Source: Jannaschia pagri
GTDB taxonomy: Bacteria; Pseudomonadota; Alphaproteobacteria; Rhodobacterales; Rhodobacteraceae
Reading direction: 5' to 3'
Assembly (NCBI RefSeq): GCF_019655435.1
Contig: NZ_BPFH01000001.1
Span: 62,001-126,000, forward strand
DNA length: 64,000 nt
In this document: positions 54,272 to 63,999 of the stretch, in pieces
Position numbering within the stretch: position 1 is the stretch's first letter
Layout: each line of letters starts with the position of its first letter
Translations under genes and position numbers: made by a program
Notes under the pieces: generated by a model
Told to the model about the DNA's origin: nothing
The model's database searches: none
What the model saw: the letters and a program-made list of their open reading frames with translations, nothing else

Positions 54272-55924
54272 TCAGGCGGCCGCATCGAGCAGCGCTTGCG
54301 CCGCCCCGCGCGCCGCATCGGTGATGGTGTCCCCTGCCAACATGCGGGCGATTTCGTCCACACGTCCCGCTTCGGCCACTGGCACGACGGTCGATGTGGT
54401 CACCTCCTGCTCCACGCGCTTTTCCACGCGCCAATGGTGCGCGCCCAGTGCGGCTACCTGGGGCGAGTGCGTGACCACCAAGACCTGTCCGCCCTCCGCC
54501 AAGGCTTTCAGGCGCCGTCCGACCGCATCCGCCGTGGCCCCGCCCACACCGCGGTCGATCTCGTCAAAGATCAAGGTCATGGAGCGGTCGCCCCCGGTCA
54601 GGCAGACCTTCAGCGCCAGCAGGAAACGGCTCAACTCGCCGCCGGAGGCAATCTTATTCAACGGACCCGATGGCGCGCCAGGGTTGGTCGCGACCTCAAA
54701 GGCGACTTCGTCCACACCCTCCGGGCCTGGTGCCGTGGCGGCCAAGGTTGTGGTGAAGGTCGCCCGATCCATCCTCAGCGGGGCTAGCTCTGCCGACATG
54801 GCCCTGTCCAACCGCTCGGCGGCGTCGCTGCGCAGGGCCGTCAGTGCAGAGGCCGCCGCGTCGTAGTCGGCCCGCGCGGCCTCGACCGCGATCCGCAGAT
54901 CGGCAAGGCCCCCTTCGGAGGCATCGAGCAACGACAGACGTCCCCGCAAGTCTTCGGCAAACGCGGGCAGCTCATCGGGCGTGATCCCATGTTTGCGTGC
55001 GGCGGCGCGTAGGGCAAAGAGCCGTTCCTCGGTCTCCTCCAACTCGCGCGCGTCGAAGGTAAGCGCGTCCAGGCAGGTCTCCACCCCCTGCTGGGCGTCG
55101 CCCAGCTCGACCAGGGCGCGGCTCAGGGCGTCCAAGGCCGGGGCCAAGGCATCACCGGCCTGACCCGCCGCGCCATCCAACCATCGGGTCGCATCCAACA
55201 TCTGTCCTTCGGCCCCGTTCGGACCAATGGCCTCAAACGCGCGAGAGACATCATCGCGGATCTTTTCCGCCGATTGCATCAAACGGCGACGCGTATCCAG
55301 CGCTTCGTCCTCGCCTGCCTCTGGACCCAGCTTGTCCAGTTCCTCAACCGCAAAGCGTAGGAAATCTTCCTCTGCACGGGCCTCTTCGGCGCGGGCCTCT
55401 GCGGCCTCAAGGGCCTTCTGCGCCTTGGCCAGCGTCCCCCAAGCCGCGCGGACAGGCGCCGTATCGGCACCGGCAAAGGCATCGAGCAGGCGCCGGTGCC
55501 CCCGCACGTCCAACAGCCCCCGGTCGTCGTGTTGTCCGTGTAATTCCAGCAGCGTATCGGACAGGGCACGCAGAACCTCCCCCGTGACGCGGGTTCCGTT
55601 AACCCAGGCGGTTTTGCGCCCATCGCGGGTGTTGACCCGGCGCAAGATGACTTCGTCGTCCTCCAGGAAGATGTCGTAATTTGCCAGAACGTCCCGCGCG
55701 CCATGCCCCTCGGGCAGGTCGAAAACGGCCGTCACCTCGCCCTGTTTGGCGCCTTGGCGGACCAATTCCGCCCTGCCGCGCCACCCAAGGACAAAGCCTA
55801 GGGAATCAAGCAGGATCGACTTGCCCGCGCCGGTTTCCCCCGTCAGCACGTTGAGACCGCCACCGAACTCCAACGAGAGGCGGTCAATGATCAGCATGTC
55901 TCGAATGTCGAGCGTTCTCAGCAT
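54272..55924 (-). CDS. recN: DNA repair protein RecN
   Basis: A 550-residue SMC-like ATPase for double-strand break repair. Walker A is G-E-T-G-A-G-K-S at 29-36, the long central part is coiled coil, and the C-terminal half has I-A-S-G-G-E-L-S-R-F and I-F-D-E-I-D-R-G-V-G-G (Walker B/D loop). The ATG follows a hairpin that contains G-rich potential ribosome-binding bases, listed separately. Downstream of lpxC and bamD, a common order in alphaproteobacteria. Confidence 0.96.
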   Translation of the reverse strand: MLRTLDIRDMLIIDRLSLEFGGGLNVLTGETGAGKSILLDSLGFVLGWRGRAELVRQGAKQGEVTAVFDLPEGHGARDVLANYDIFLEDDEVILRRVNTRDGRKTAWVNGTRVTGEVLRALSDTLLELHGQHDDRGLLDVRGHRRLLDAFAGADTAPVRAAWGTLAKAQKALEAAEARAEEARAEEDFLRFAVEELDKLGPEAGEDEALDTRRRLMQSAEKIRDDVSRAFEAIGPNGAEGQMLDATRWLDGAAGQAGDALAPALDALSRALVELGDAQQGVETCLDALTFDARELEETEERLFALRAAARKHGITPDELPAFAEDLRGRLSLLDASEGGLADLRIAVEAARADYDAAASALTALRSDAAERLDRAMSAELAPLRMDRATFTTTLAATAPGPEGVDEVAFEVATNPGAPSGPLNKIASGGELSRFLLALKVCLTGGDRSMTLIFDEIDRGVGGATADAVGRRLKALAEGGQVLVVTHSPQVAALGAHHWRVEKRVEQEVTTSTVVPVAEAGRVDEIARMLAGDTITDAARGAAQALLDAAA

Positions 55925-55929
55925 CCCCA

Positions 55930-55950
55930 GACCCCCGCAGGACGGGGGTC
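55930..55950 (-). promoter_or_regulatory. Hairpin just upstream of the recN start
   Basis: Perfect arms GACCCCCG / CGGGGGTC with a five-base loop, ending only five bases before the recN ATG on the minus strand. The G-rich arm may be the only candidate ribosome site, so the hairpin could limit recN translation. No U tract follows, so it is not a typical terminator. Confidence 0.45.
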
Positions 55951-56001
55951 ACCCCGCCGCCCGTTGCCCTGTTCCACGCGCCAAGGCGCGCGACCGCGAC
56001 C

Positions 56002-56841
56002 CTACAGCCAACGCCCCCGGACCGTGCGATCATAGATTGACCGCAGCCAGCCCGTCCCCGCAGCCTCCGCCGAAAGGCCCTGACCGGTCAACTGACGGAA
56101 GGCATCATCGTAGAAGGGCGACGACTGAAAGTTGTAACCCAAGATCGCCCCGGCCGTCTGCGCTTCCTCGGTCAGTCCTAGGGCCAGATAGGCCTCCACC
56201 AGACGCATCAAGGCCTCGGGCGTGTGAGTCGTGGTCTGGAATTCCTCAACCACAGCACGGAACCGGTTGATCGCGGCCGGGTAATGGGCCCGCTTCAGGT
56301 AGTACCGCCCGATTTCCATCTCTTTGGCCGCTAGGTGGTCAAAGGCCAAATCGAACTTCAGGATCGACGACCTAGCGTATTCACTTTCGGGGTAGCGTTC
56401 GATGACCACCCGCAGCGCCTGCAGGGCTTGAAAGGTTAGGCCCTGGTCCCGGCCAACCTGGTCGATCTGATCGTAATAGCTGAGCGCGAGGAGATACTGG
56501 GCATAGGCCGCGTCCTGATCCGCCGGATAAAAGTCAATGAATCGCTGGGCCGATGCGCGCGCGTTCTCGTAGTCGCGGTCTTTGTGATAGGCGAACGCCT
56601 GCATGATCAGGCCACGGCGGGCCCATTCTGAAAACGGATAGAGGCGCTCAATCTCCGCGAAGAGCTGCGCGGCGTCTTCGGCATCGCCGCTTTCCAGTTC
56701 CTGCTCTGCCCTCTGGAAAATCGTCTCAGGGGCAGTGTCTTCAAGTGGCACCTCATCGGCGCCGCCGCATGCGGACAGCGCCGCCACAAGTCCCAACACG
56801 CCCAACGGTTTGCGCAACCGGTGCCCCATTCCAACTGTCAT
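56002..56841 (-). CDS. bamD: Outer membrane assembly lipoprotein BamD
   Basis: A 279-residue lipoprotein of the BAM complex. The signal peptide ends in the lipobox L-S-A-C, then G-G; TPR-like repeats follow (A-E-Q-E-L-E-S-G-D, Y-P-F-S-E-W-A, F-I-D-F-Y-P, A-Y-A-Q-Y-L-L-A-L-S-Y-Y), matching BamD/ComL. The ATG at 56841 is preceded by GGAAGG; the next ATG, four codons on, is also possible. Between lpxC and recN. Length fits. Confidence 0.94.
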   Translation of the reverse strand: MTVGMGHRLRKPLGVLGLVAALSACGGADEVPLEDTAPETIFQRAEQELESGDAEDAAQLFAEIERLYPFSEWARRGLIMQAFAYHKDRDYENARASAQRFIDFYPADQDAAYAQYLLALSYYDQIDQVGRDQGLTFQALQALRVVIERYPESEYARSSILKFDLAFDHLAAKEMEIGRYYLKRAHYPAAINRFRAVVEEFQTTTHTPEALMRLVEAYLALGLTEEAQTAGAILGYNFQSSPFYDDAFRQLTGQGLSAEAAGTGWLRSIYDRTVRGRWL

Positions 56842-56933
56842 GCGAACCTTCCCTGCCCCGTGCGCCTTGCGGGCGATTGCCTCCTTATAGTCAGAGGCTC
56901 CGGGGGTGTGAAGCACCACGAACACCGGCGGCG

Positions 56934-57848
56934 TCACAGGTGGGCGAAGACGTCTTCTTCCAGCCCAGCCCCCGGCAGCAGGTGGCATTCCGCCGCCGTC
57001 AGCGTCCGCACACGATAGGCAAGCGGGTCGGCGAACAGGGCGTGCAGCAACCGGTTGGTCATCGCATGGCCCGATCGAAGTCCGGTGTAGCGCCCCAGGA
57101 TCGGCGCCCCGGCGAGGGCGAGATCGCCCAGCGCGTCGAGCATCTTATGGCGCACGGCCTCATCGGCATGGCGAAGGCCTTCGGGGTTAACCACCCGCGC
57201 GCCATCCACCACGACGGCATTCAACAAGGATCCGCCAAGGGCCTTTCCGGCGGCATGCATGGCGTCCACGTCTTGCTGACGACAGAAGGTGCGGCTGTCA
57301 CAGAGTTCCCGCACAAAGGTCCCGTTGGATAGGCGCAGAACCTTGCGTTGCTGACCGATGGCCGCGTCGGCAAAGTCGATGGCGAAGTCGATCTCCAATT
57401 CCCGCGCGGGTTCCAAGGTCGCAAAGCGGTCGCCGTCTTGGACCGATACGCGCCGCAGCACCTCAATGGCGTGAACAGGCGCATCCAAACGCCGGACACC
57501 AACCGCCAGGATCGCACGCACGAAATCAGCGGCGGAGCCGTCGAGGATCGGCACCTCTGGCCCATCCACCTCGACCATCGCGTTCAGGATCCCGCACCCC
57601 GCCAGGGCGGCCATGATATGCTCCACCGTCGAGACGGAGACACCGGCCTCATTCACCAGCAAGGTACACAAAGGCGAGGCCTGCACAGCAGAGTGGCGCG
57701 CCGCGATCATACCGTCCCGCGCGACGTCCGTGCGCCGGAACCAGATCCCGTGGTGGGCACCAGCTGGGTGGATCGACACACGGGCAGCCGCGCCGGAGTG
57801 GAGGCCCACGCCGGACAGACGGATCACGGATTTGACGGTCGTTTGCAT
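56934..57848 (-). CDS. lpxC: UDP-3-O-acyl-N-acetylglucosamine deacetylase
   Basis: A 304-residue zinc amidase, the committed step of lipid A synthesis. Zinc ligands are H77 (T-V-E-H-I-M-A-A-L), H234 and D238 (R-H-K-M-L-D-A-L-G-D); the general base pair region H261 follows. The opening V-K-S-V-I-R-L-S-G-V-G-L-H-S-G is typical. It lies downstream of ftsZ on the same strand but behind a strong terminator and a 400-base gap, so it has its own promoter. Confidence 0.96.
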   Translation of the reverse strand: MQTTVKSVIRLSGVGLHSGAAARVSIHPAGAHHGIWFRRTDVARDGMIAARHSAVQASPLCTLLVNEAGVSVSTVEHIMAALAGCGILNAMVEVDGPEVPILDGSAADFVRAILAVGVRRLDAPVHAIEVLRRVSVQDGDRFATLEPARELEIDFAIDFADAAIGQQRKVLRLSNGTFVRELCDSRTFCRQQDVDAMHAAGKALGGSLLNAVVVDGARVVNPEGLRHADEAVRHKMLDALGDLALAGAPILGRYTGLRSGHAMTNRLLHALFADPLAYRVRTLTAAECHLLPGAGLEEDVFAHL

Positions 57849-58194
57849 GGCGGCCCATTCGGTTCATCGGGCGTGAGAGACACCCGCTCGATTGTCAGAT
57901 ACGCGGGGGCCCCGGGCGACACAATTCAACCCTCGTTACGCCTTGAAATAGGAGCATTTACCCATCGGCGGATAGTTGCCGATTCCTTAACGCCAGCAAT
58001 ATAGGCCCGCGATTACAGTGACTTGAGGTCGGCTGAAACTGGCGAATTCCGTGTCGGAGCAGGCGGGACGTTATGATGCCGCAACGTCACGGCCTCTGGC
58101 GGGACCGCCTACAGCGGCTGCGGACCGGGCTGTCTCCCGCCGGATCGTCGAAGACCGCCCATCCGGGTCGGACGCACAGCCTCCGGAGCGGCAC
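57849..58194. other. Intergenic region between ftsZ terminator and lpxC
   Basis: About 345 bases without a gene. Part of it (about 57925-58015) is A+T richer and should hold the lpxC promoter on the minus strand, though no single -35/-10 pair stands out. Confidence 0.55.
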
Positions 58195-58222
58195 AAAAAA
58201 ACGGCGCCCCGAAGGACGCCGT
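58195..58222 (-). terminator. Rho-independent terminator of ftsZ
   Basis: On the minus strand, stem ACGGCGTCC / GGGCGCCGT (one G-U pair) around a TTCG tetraloop, followed by seven T. It lies about 28 bases past the ftsZ stop. Confidence 0.88.
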
Positions 58223-58249
58223 CGTCTTTTCTATAGAACCCTAGCCCGC

Positions 58250-59896
58250 TCAGTTGGCCTGACGGCGCAGGAATGCGGGGATCTCGATCCGCTCTTCCTC
58301 ACCTTCCGCCTGGGGGGCCGGGGCGGGGGCAGCCGTTGGGGGCACAGGCTCCCCTGCGCCCGCATCAGCAGAGCCGGTCATGCGATTGATCAACGACCCG
58401 ATCCCGAAGCGCGCCGATTGCTCGGGGTTCGCCGCAGGGGCGCGGGGTGCTGGAGCCGCGGGGGTCGCACGACCTTCGCCACGCTTCACGGCGTTACGCA
58501 ACCGCTCCATGGCTTCGGGCGACGGCGCACTGCAGGGACGCGGCGCGGTGAACGCCGCCTGGGCCGGCTCCGCAGCGACCAAAGGCGCTTGGGCGGCGGC
58601 GGGGGCATACGTCTGTTGCGGCGCCTCTTCGACGGCAGCGGGGGCCGGCGGCTCCCGATGGCCAAAGAAATCGTCAATCACGGCTTCTTCTTCAGCGGCG
58701 GCCACGGTCGCGGCGTCGAAAAAGCTGGGCTCGCTTGGCTCTTCCACTTTAGGGACCGGCGCTGGTTCCGGTGCCACATCCTGGGCCGGAGCGGGTGCGC
58801 GTGCTGTGACGGGCGCCGCAACGGGTTCCGGCTTGCGGGCAGCGGCCACGGCGTTCTGAGTCTCGACCGGGGCGGACACCTCCGACAAGCGGCGGCGCGG
58901 CACGGGCATTTCCTGGCTGGCCGAGGCGTCGATGCCGGTGGCGACCACCGACACGCGCATGGTGCCTTCCATCGCGGGGTCCAGCGTGGAGCCGACGATG
59001 ATGTTGGCGTCCTCGTCCACCTCTTGGCGAATGCGGTTCGCAGCCTCGTCCATTTCGAACAGGGTCAGATCATAGCCACCGGTGATGTTGATCAGCACGC
59101 CCTTGGCGCCCTTCAACGACAACTCATCCAGCAGCGGGTTGGCGATGGCCTTTTCGGCGGCCTCCACGGCGCGCTCTTCACCCAGGCCTTCGCCCGTCCC
59201 CATCATGGCTTTGCCCATCTCGTCCATGACGGAGCGGACGTCGGCAAAGTCCAGGTTAATCATACCGGGCCGGACCATCAGGTCGGTCACACCCTTCACG
59301 CCCTGGTACAGAACGTCGTCGGCCAGGCTGAACGCCTCGGTAAAGGTCGTCTTTTCATTCGCCAACCGGAACAGGTTCTGGTTCGGGATGATGATGAGCG
59401 TATCCACGACCTTCTGGAGGGCTTCGACGCCCTCCTCGGCCTGGCGCATCCGCTTGGAGCCTTCGAACTGGAACGGCTTGGTCACGACACCAACGGTCAG
59501 AATGCCAAGCTCCCGCGCGGCTTGTGCGATGATCGGCGCAGCACCCGTACCGGTGCCGCCGCCCATGCCAGCAGTGATGAAGCACATATGCGCACCGGCC
59601 AGACGGTCGACGATCTCTTCGATCGTTTCTTCCGCCGCAGACGCCCCAACCGAGGGCCGCGCACCGGCGCCCAGCCCTTCGGTGACGCGCACACCCAACT
59701 GAATGCGCTGCTGCGATTGGTTCTGGGCCAGGGCCTGGGCGTCTGTGTTCGCAACCACGAACTCAACGCCTTCCAGATCCTTCTGGATCATGTTGTTGAC
59801 TGCGTTTCCGCCTGCACCGCCAACACCGAAGACGGTGATGCGCGGACGCAAATCGGGTTCGGCGCCGCCGCCGGGCATGGTGAGGTTCAATGTCAT
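58250..59896 (-). CDS. ftsZ: Cell division protein FtsZ
   Basis: A 548-residue tubulin-like GTPase forming the division ring. The GTP-binding G-G-G-T-G-T-G lies at 112-118 in [10 protein letters not shown]. The globular domain ends near residue 320; a long A/P/E-rich linker of about 210 residues follows, then the C-terminal peptide I-P-A-F-L-R-R-Q that binds FtsA and other partners. Long linkers are usual in alphaproteobacteria. The ATG at 59896 (M-T-L-N-L) is preferred to a TTG 54 bases upstream. Last gene of the division cluster, closed by a terminator. Confidence 0.97.
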   Translation of the reverse strand: MTLNLTMPGGGAEPDLRPRITVFGVGGAGGNAVNNMIQKDLEGVEFVVANTDAQALAQNQSQQRIQLGVRVTEGLGAGARPSVGASAAEETIEEIVDRLAGAHMCFITAGMGGGTGTGAAPIIAQAARELGILTVGVVTKPFQFEGSKRMRQAEEGVEALQKVVDTLIIIPNQNLFRLANEKTTFTEAFSLADDVLYQGVKGVTDLMVRPGMINLDFADVRSVMDEMGKAMMGTGEGLGEERAVEAAEKAIANPLLDELSLKGAKGVLINITGGYDLTLFEMDEAANRIRQEVDEDANIIVGSTLDPAMEGTMRVSVVATGIDASASQEMPVPRRRLSEVSAPVETQNAVAAARKPEPVAAPVTARAPAPAQDVAPEPAPVPKVEEPSEPSFFDAATVAAAEEEAVIDDFFGHREPPAPAAVEEAPQQTYAPAAAQAPLVAAEPAQAAFTAPRPCSAPSPEAMERLRNAVKRGEGRATPAAPAPRAPAANPEQSARFGIGSLINRMTGSADAGAGEPVPPTAAPAPAPQAEGEEERIEIPAFLRRQAN

Positions 59897-60026
59897 CTGC
59901 TCGTCCACCTGTGTCTTCGGCCCTGCCTGAGGCCCTTGGTTTTTGGTCAAACAGCTCTGCGGCTGCCTTAATTTCGCCCCAGTTTAACGACTTGCGGCCC
60001 GTCCGTCACCCCAAAATCGAATCGCT

Positions 60027-61355
60027 TCACCAATTGTCCCGAAACCAGCGCACCGCGCGGCGGAAGGGGGCGCCTGTGCTGCGTTGCGGCATGGCGTCGA
60101 AGTCCCAGAATTCGTCCTGCGGTTCAGCGCCCTGCATGCATAGCCCGACACAGGCCGCAAAGGCCGGACCCTTCGCCGCCTCCGGCAAGCCTTGCACCCG
60201 CAGCGGACGGCCCAGGCGCACTTGGTTGCCCAGGATCCGCGCCGCCAGCCCGTCGAGGCCTGGGATCTGGCTGGCGCCTCCGGTCAGAACGATCCGCTGG
60301 GACGGCAGGTCGCCGAAGCCCGCGGCATCCAGGCGCGCGCGCACCTCTTCCAGGATTTCTTCGACGCGGGGGCGGATGATCCCGATCAATTCCGTCCGCG
60401 TGACCGAACGGCGGTCGTGGTGCCAATCGCCCGTGTCCGCCTCCAAGGCGATTTGTTCGCGGTCGTCCATGCCGGTGGCCACAACGCCGCCGTAACGGGT
60501 TTTGATCATCTCAGCCATTTGAGCCGGGATGCGCAGGCCCTGGCTGATGTCGCTGGTGACATGGTCGCCGCCCATGCGCACGGTGTCCGCATAGACCATA
60601 TGCTTGCGCATGAAGATCGAGATCCCCGTCGTACCGCCGCCCATATCCACGCAAGCGGCGCCCAACTCCTTCTCATCCTCGACCAAGGCCGAGGTGGCCG
60701 CCGCATAGGGGGCCGAGGCGAGACCAGCCAATTCCAGGTCGCAGTTGTGCACGCAAGACAGCAGTGCCTCGACCACATGGGCATCCACCGACAGTAGGTG
60801 CATATCGGCGCGCAGCATCTCTCCGGTCTGGCCACGCGGGTCGCGGAGCGTGGTGCGGTGGTCGATTCCAAAGTTCACGGGCTGCGCATGCAGCACCTCG
60901 CGCCCGGCCCCGATGTCTGGCGTATCGACCGAGGCCAAAACGCGGCCCACGTCTTGGACGGAACAGGGACCGGTTTCCAGCATCACCTCACCGGCCAACC
61001 CAAAGCTACCCGGGCGCCCTCCAGAGAAACAGGCGATCACATGATCCACCCGCACGCCCGCCATCTTTTGCGCGCCTTGAACGGCGGTGCGGATGGCGCG
61101 CTCCGTCTCGGGCATACTGTCCACTTCGCCCATATGGATGCCCCGCGACCGGGTCGTCGTCGCCCCAATCACGCGGAAGTTCGACTGCCCCGCCATATGG
61201 CCAACGCCTTCGCCCTGGGGGGTGTTTTCCTCAAACCGCAGAACGAGACAGGCTGTCTTGTGACTGCCCACATCCAAGATCGCGATGACACCCCGTTGTA
61301 GGGCAGCCTGGCGTTTGCGGCGCATGGCGCGTTGGGCGTGGAACAAGCGGCTCAT
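60027..61355 (-). CDS. ftsA: Cell division protein FtsA
   Basis: A 442-residue actin-like ATPase that tethers FtsZ to the membrane. Actin-family phosphate loops are visible: A-I-L-D-V-G-S-H-K near residue 25 and V-D-M-G-G-G-T-T-G-I near 237, and the adenosine motif V-L-T-G-G-A-S near 365. A basic N-terminal extension precedes the core. The C-terminal amphipathic helix (R-R-A-V-R-W-F-R) is the membrane anchor. ATG overlaps the ftsQ stop (ATGA). Confidence 0.96.
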   Translation of the reverse strand: MSRLFHAQRAMRRKRQAALQRGVIAILDVGSHKTACLVLRFEENTPQGEGVGHMAGQSNFRVIGATTTRSRGIHMGEVDSMPETERAIRTAVQGAQKMAGVRVDHVIACFSGGRPGSFGLAGEVMLETGPCSVQDVGRVLASVDTPDIGAGREVLHAQPVNFGIDHRTTLRDPRGQTGEMLRADMHLLSVDAHVVEALLSCVHNCDLELAGLASAPYAAATSALVEDEKELGAACVDMGGGTTGISIFMRKHMVYADTVRMGGDHVTSDISQGLRIPAQMAEMIKTRYGGVVATGMDDREQIALEADTGDWHHDRRSVTRTELIGIIRPRVEEILEEVRARLDAAGFGDLPSQRIVLTGGASQIPGLDGLAARILGNQVRLGRPLRVQGLPEAAKGPAFAACVGLCMQGAEPQDEFWDFDAMPQRSTGAPFRRAVRWFRDNW

Positions 61356-62254
61356 TCGTCCTCCTTGGAATAGCTCAAGCGCTCCAGATCCTGGAGGCGT
61401 TTCAATTCTTTGCGGGCGTCCTGGGACAGGCGCAGGGTGGGCCGGTCGCCGAGGCGGAGATCCACGGTCAAAACATCCCGGCTGAGGACGTCTTTCGCGG
61501 CATGGAGGGCCAGCGCGCGGTCAAGGGCAGCGGCGGGGCCTTCCTCGGGCAATAGGATCCTCTGGCCATCGGTGAGGTTCACATCCCACCGCCGATCCCC
61601 CACCCGCGTCAGGCCGACCAGACGGTCCACAACGGGGCCAGCGGCCTCGATCAAGCGCAGCGCCTCCTGGACGTGACGGTCGGCGCCCTCGCCCGAAATC
61701 AGCGGCAGCGCACCGATGGTTGTGATGTCCTCCAGGCGGGCGACGTGGTGTCCGGTGGCATCCAGAACCATGATCCCATCGTCCGAGACCCAGGCCACAG
61801 CCGGTTCCCGTTCCGTGATCCGCAACAACAGAACCCCGCCCGACCGGATGCGCACTTCGGCCCGTTCCACCGGGTCCAACTCCTCCAGCTTCAGACGAAG
61901 GGCTTCAAGGTCGAGCACGAATTGGGACAGCGGCAGGTCGACCGGCAAGGCCTCCTGAATGTCTTCGCGAAGTTGATCCGAGGCGCCCTCGATCCGCATC
62001 AAAGAGACCATGAACTCGGGGCGGTCCTGGATGGCGCGAACCATCTCGTTCCAACTGTCCACGAGCGCCGTCTGACGCGCGTCGTCGTTCAAATACCACG
62101 TGATCAGAAACACCGAACAGAACGACGGAACGCCAATCCGAACCAGCGCCCGAAACAAAGGCGTGAGCCACAGCCGTTGGAGCCGGTAATCCCATTTGGA
62201 CGGCGCCGGATCATGGGTCGGGCGCGCGCGCCGGTCTGCCTTCACCGGTCGCAT
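61352..62254 (-). CDS. ftsQ: Cell division protein FtsQ
   Basis: A 300-residue bitopic division protein that scaffolds FtsB and FtsL. A basic cytoplasmic tail, one membrane helix (about 38-56), a POTRA domain starting F-M-V-S-L-M-R-I-E-G-A-S, and a beta domain can be seen. The ATG at 62254 is followed in phase by GGAGG upstream and overlaps the end of ddl by 13 bases. The frame is open further upstream, but that is the shadow of ddl. Confidence 0.93.
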   Translation of the reverse strand: MRPVKADRRARPTHDPAPSKWDYRLQRLWLTPLFRALVRIGVPSFCSVFLITWYLNDDARQTALVDSWNEMVRAIQDRPEFMVSLMRIEGASDQLREDIQEALPVDLPLSQFVLDLEALRLKLEELDPVERAEVRIRSGGVLLLRITEREPAVAWVSDDGIMVLDATGHHVARLEDITTIGALPLISGEGADRHVQEALRLIEAAGPVVDRLVGLTRVGDRRWDVNLTDGQRILLPEEGPAAALDRALALHAAKDVLSRDVLTVDLRLGDRPTLRLSQDARKELKRLQDLERLSYSKEDE

Positions 62255-63156
62255 GAGGCATCCTCCACCAAGTGGGCGCAGAGTTGCCCAAACGTCAGAC
62301 CCGCATGGGCCGCCTGCTCTGGCGTCAAAGAGGTCGGCGTCATCCCCGGCTGAGTATTCGTTTCCAGCAGGATCAGCCCGTCGAGACCACGGCTTTCGTC
62401 CCAGCGGAAGTCGGTTCGACTGATGGACCGGCAGCCAAGCGCATGGTGGGCCCGCAGGGCATAGGCCTGACATGCCGCGAAGATCGGTGCTGGGATCTGC
62501 GCTGGCACCACGTGGGAAGATCCGCCTTCGGCGTACTTGGCCTCGTAATCGTACCATCCATCGGTGACGATCTCGGTCACCGTCAGGGGCGCGTCGCCCA
62601 GCACGGTACAGGTCAGCTCCCGCCCCGGAGCATAGGTTTCGACCATCACATGGTCTGGCATCGTCTCGGCCAGTTGCGGCGGCCGGTTCGCCCCGGCCTC
62701 CACAATATAGATCCCGACGGAGGAGCCTTCGTTGTTGGGTTTGATGACATAGGGCGGCGGCAGGACATGCCCGGCCATCGCCGTGTCCTTCGGGACAATT
62801 TCGCTCGCCACAACAGGCAGGCCCGCAACCGCAAAAACGGCCTTAGACCGGGCTTTGTCCATTGCCGTGGATGAAGCCATGACCCCCGAATGGGTGTACG
62901 GGATCCGCAGCCATTCCAGCAGACCCTGAACGCATCCATCCTCGCCCCAACGCCCATGGAGCGCGTTGAAAACCACGTCGGGATCAAACCGCCGCAGGTC
63001 GGCGACCAGATCCGGGCCAGCGTCGACCTCGGTCACGCGGTAGCCCTCGCCCCGCAAGACATGGGCACAACCGCGCCCGGTCGAGAGCGACACATCCCGC
63101 TCCGACGATTGGCCGCCCATCAGGACGACGACATGTGTGGGTGCCCCGCTCGACAT
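62242..63156 (-). CDS. ddl: D-alanine--D-alanine ligase
   Basis: A 304-residue ATP-grasp enzyme that makes the D-Ala-D-Ala dipeptide for peptidoglycan. Motifs: V-L-M-G-G-Q-S-S-E-R-D-V-S near residue 12, H-G-R-W-G-E-D-G near 67, the ATP-grasp K-P-N-N-E-G-S-S-V-G-I near 139 and E-T-N-T-Q-P-G-M-T near 268. Start set at the ATG at 63156 (a TTG two codons earlier is possible). Lies between murB and ftsQ in the normal dcw order. Confidence 0.96.
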   Translation of the reverse strand: MSSGAPTHVVVLMGGQSSERDVSLSTGRGCAHVLRGEGYRVTEVDAGPDLVADLRRFDPDVVFNALHGRWGEDGCVQGLLEWLRIPYTHSGVMASSTAMDKARSKAVFAVAGLPVVASEIVPKDTAMAGHVLPPPYVIKPNNEGSSVGIYIVEAGANRPPQLAETMPDHVMVETYAPGRELTCTVLGDAPLTVTEIVTDGWYDYEAKYAEGGSSHVVPAQIPAPIFAACQAYALRAHHALGCRSISRTDFRWDESRGLDGLILLETNTQPGMTPTSLTPEQAAHAGLTFGQLCAHLVEDASCDR

Positions 63157-63252
63157 ACCCAAAATCCTGCGCCTCTCGCCGGGTCGCTTGCCACGCCTCG
63201 GCTTGTTATCTTTGATCCGCGCCCCCTATGTCGGAGCGGCCTCTGACGGGCC

Positions 63253-63999
63253 TTACGGAGTCGTCGTCGGGGTCCTGTCCGACGGTCCGGGTTCTCCGAC
63301 CCGGCGTATTTCCCATTCTAGCGATATTCCGCTGGCGTCGTATACCCTTTTCCGCACCTCTTCTCCCAATCCCTCAAGATCAGCCGCCGTGGCGCCGCCT
63401 TGGTTGACCAGAAAGTTGGAATGTTTGGGCGACATAATAGCGCCGCCGCGAGTGGCACCGCGCATGCCTGCGTCGTCGATCACCTTCCAGGCCTTCAGAT
63501 CATGGACGTCATCGGCCTTCCCGGTGGAGCTATACCCCGCCGGGTTACGAAACGTGCTGCCTGCGCTGCGATCCTTAGTGGGCTGGGTCTCATCGCGTTT
63601 GGCCAGCTGCGCGGCCATGCGCTCTTCGAGGGCAGCGGGGTCCCCAGCCTCTGCGCGGAAGGTGGCGCGCGTGATGACGGCCCCCTCGGGCAGGTCGCTA
63701 CTGCGGTAGGCCAGACGCAAATCGGACGCCGGGATCACCGTCACGGTCCCGTCGCGCAAGACAGCCTCGACCTCAATCAGATGGTCGGCGACATAACTTC
63801 CGTAGCAGCCCGCGTTCATCGCGACGGCACCGCCGATGGAGCCGGGGATCGTCCGCAGGAACGTCAGATCCCGCCCCGCCTGGGCCGCGCGGCGCGCCAC
63901 GTGGGCATCGAGCGCGGCCGCCCCCGCGTGGACCCGGTCTCCGTCAATCTCAATTCCGTTGAACCCACGCCCCAGCCGCACGACGACCGCCCGGAGGCC
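63253..63999 (-). CDS. murB: UDP-N-acetylenolpyruvoylglucosamine reductase, 5' end outside the window
   Basis: The C-terminal 248 codons of MurB, the flavoenzyme that reduces UDP-GlcNAc-enolpyruvate to UDP-MurNAc. Open to the window end: the visible part begins inside the FAD-binding domain ([11 protein letters not shown]), with [14 protein letters not shown] then, in the C-terminal domain, [13 protein letters not shown] at 63981 is in frame but inside conserved sequence, so the start lies further up. Last visible gene of the dcw cluster; about 95 bases before ddl. Confidence 0.95.
   Translation of the reverse strand, partial: GLRAVVVRLGRGFNGIEIDGDRVHAGAAALDAHVARRAAQAGRDLTFLRTIPGSIGGAVAMNAGCYGSYVADHLIEVEAVLRDGTVTVIPASDLRLAYRSSDLPEGAVITRATFRAEAGDPAALEERMAAQLAKRDETQPTKDRSAGSTFRNPAGYSSTGKADDVHDLKAWKVIDDAGMRGATRGGAIMSPKHSNFLVNQGGATAADLEGLGEEVRKRVYDASGISLEWEIRRVGEPGPSDRTPTTTP

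Noticed and set aside
58073-59971. 632-codon open frame on the plus strand across ftsZ
   Set aside because: It is the mirror of ftsZ in high-G+C DNA; its translation is R/H/G-rich with no domain, and ftsZ on the other strand is certain.
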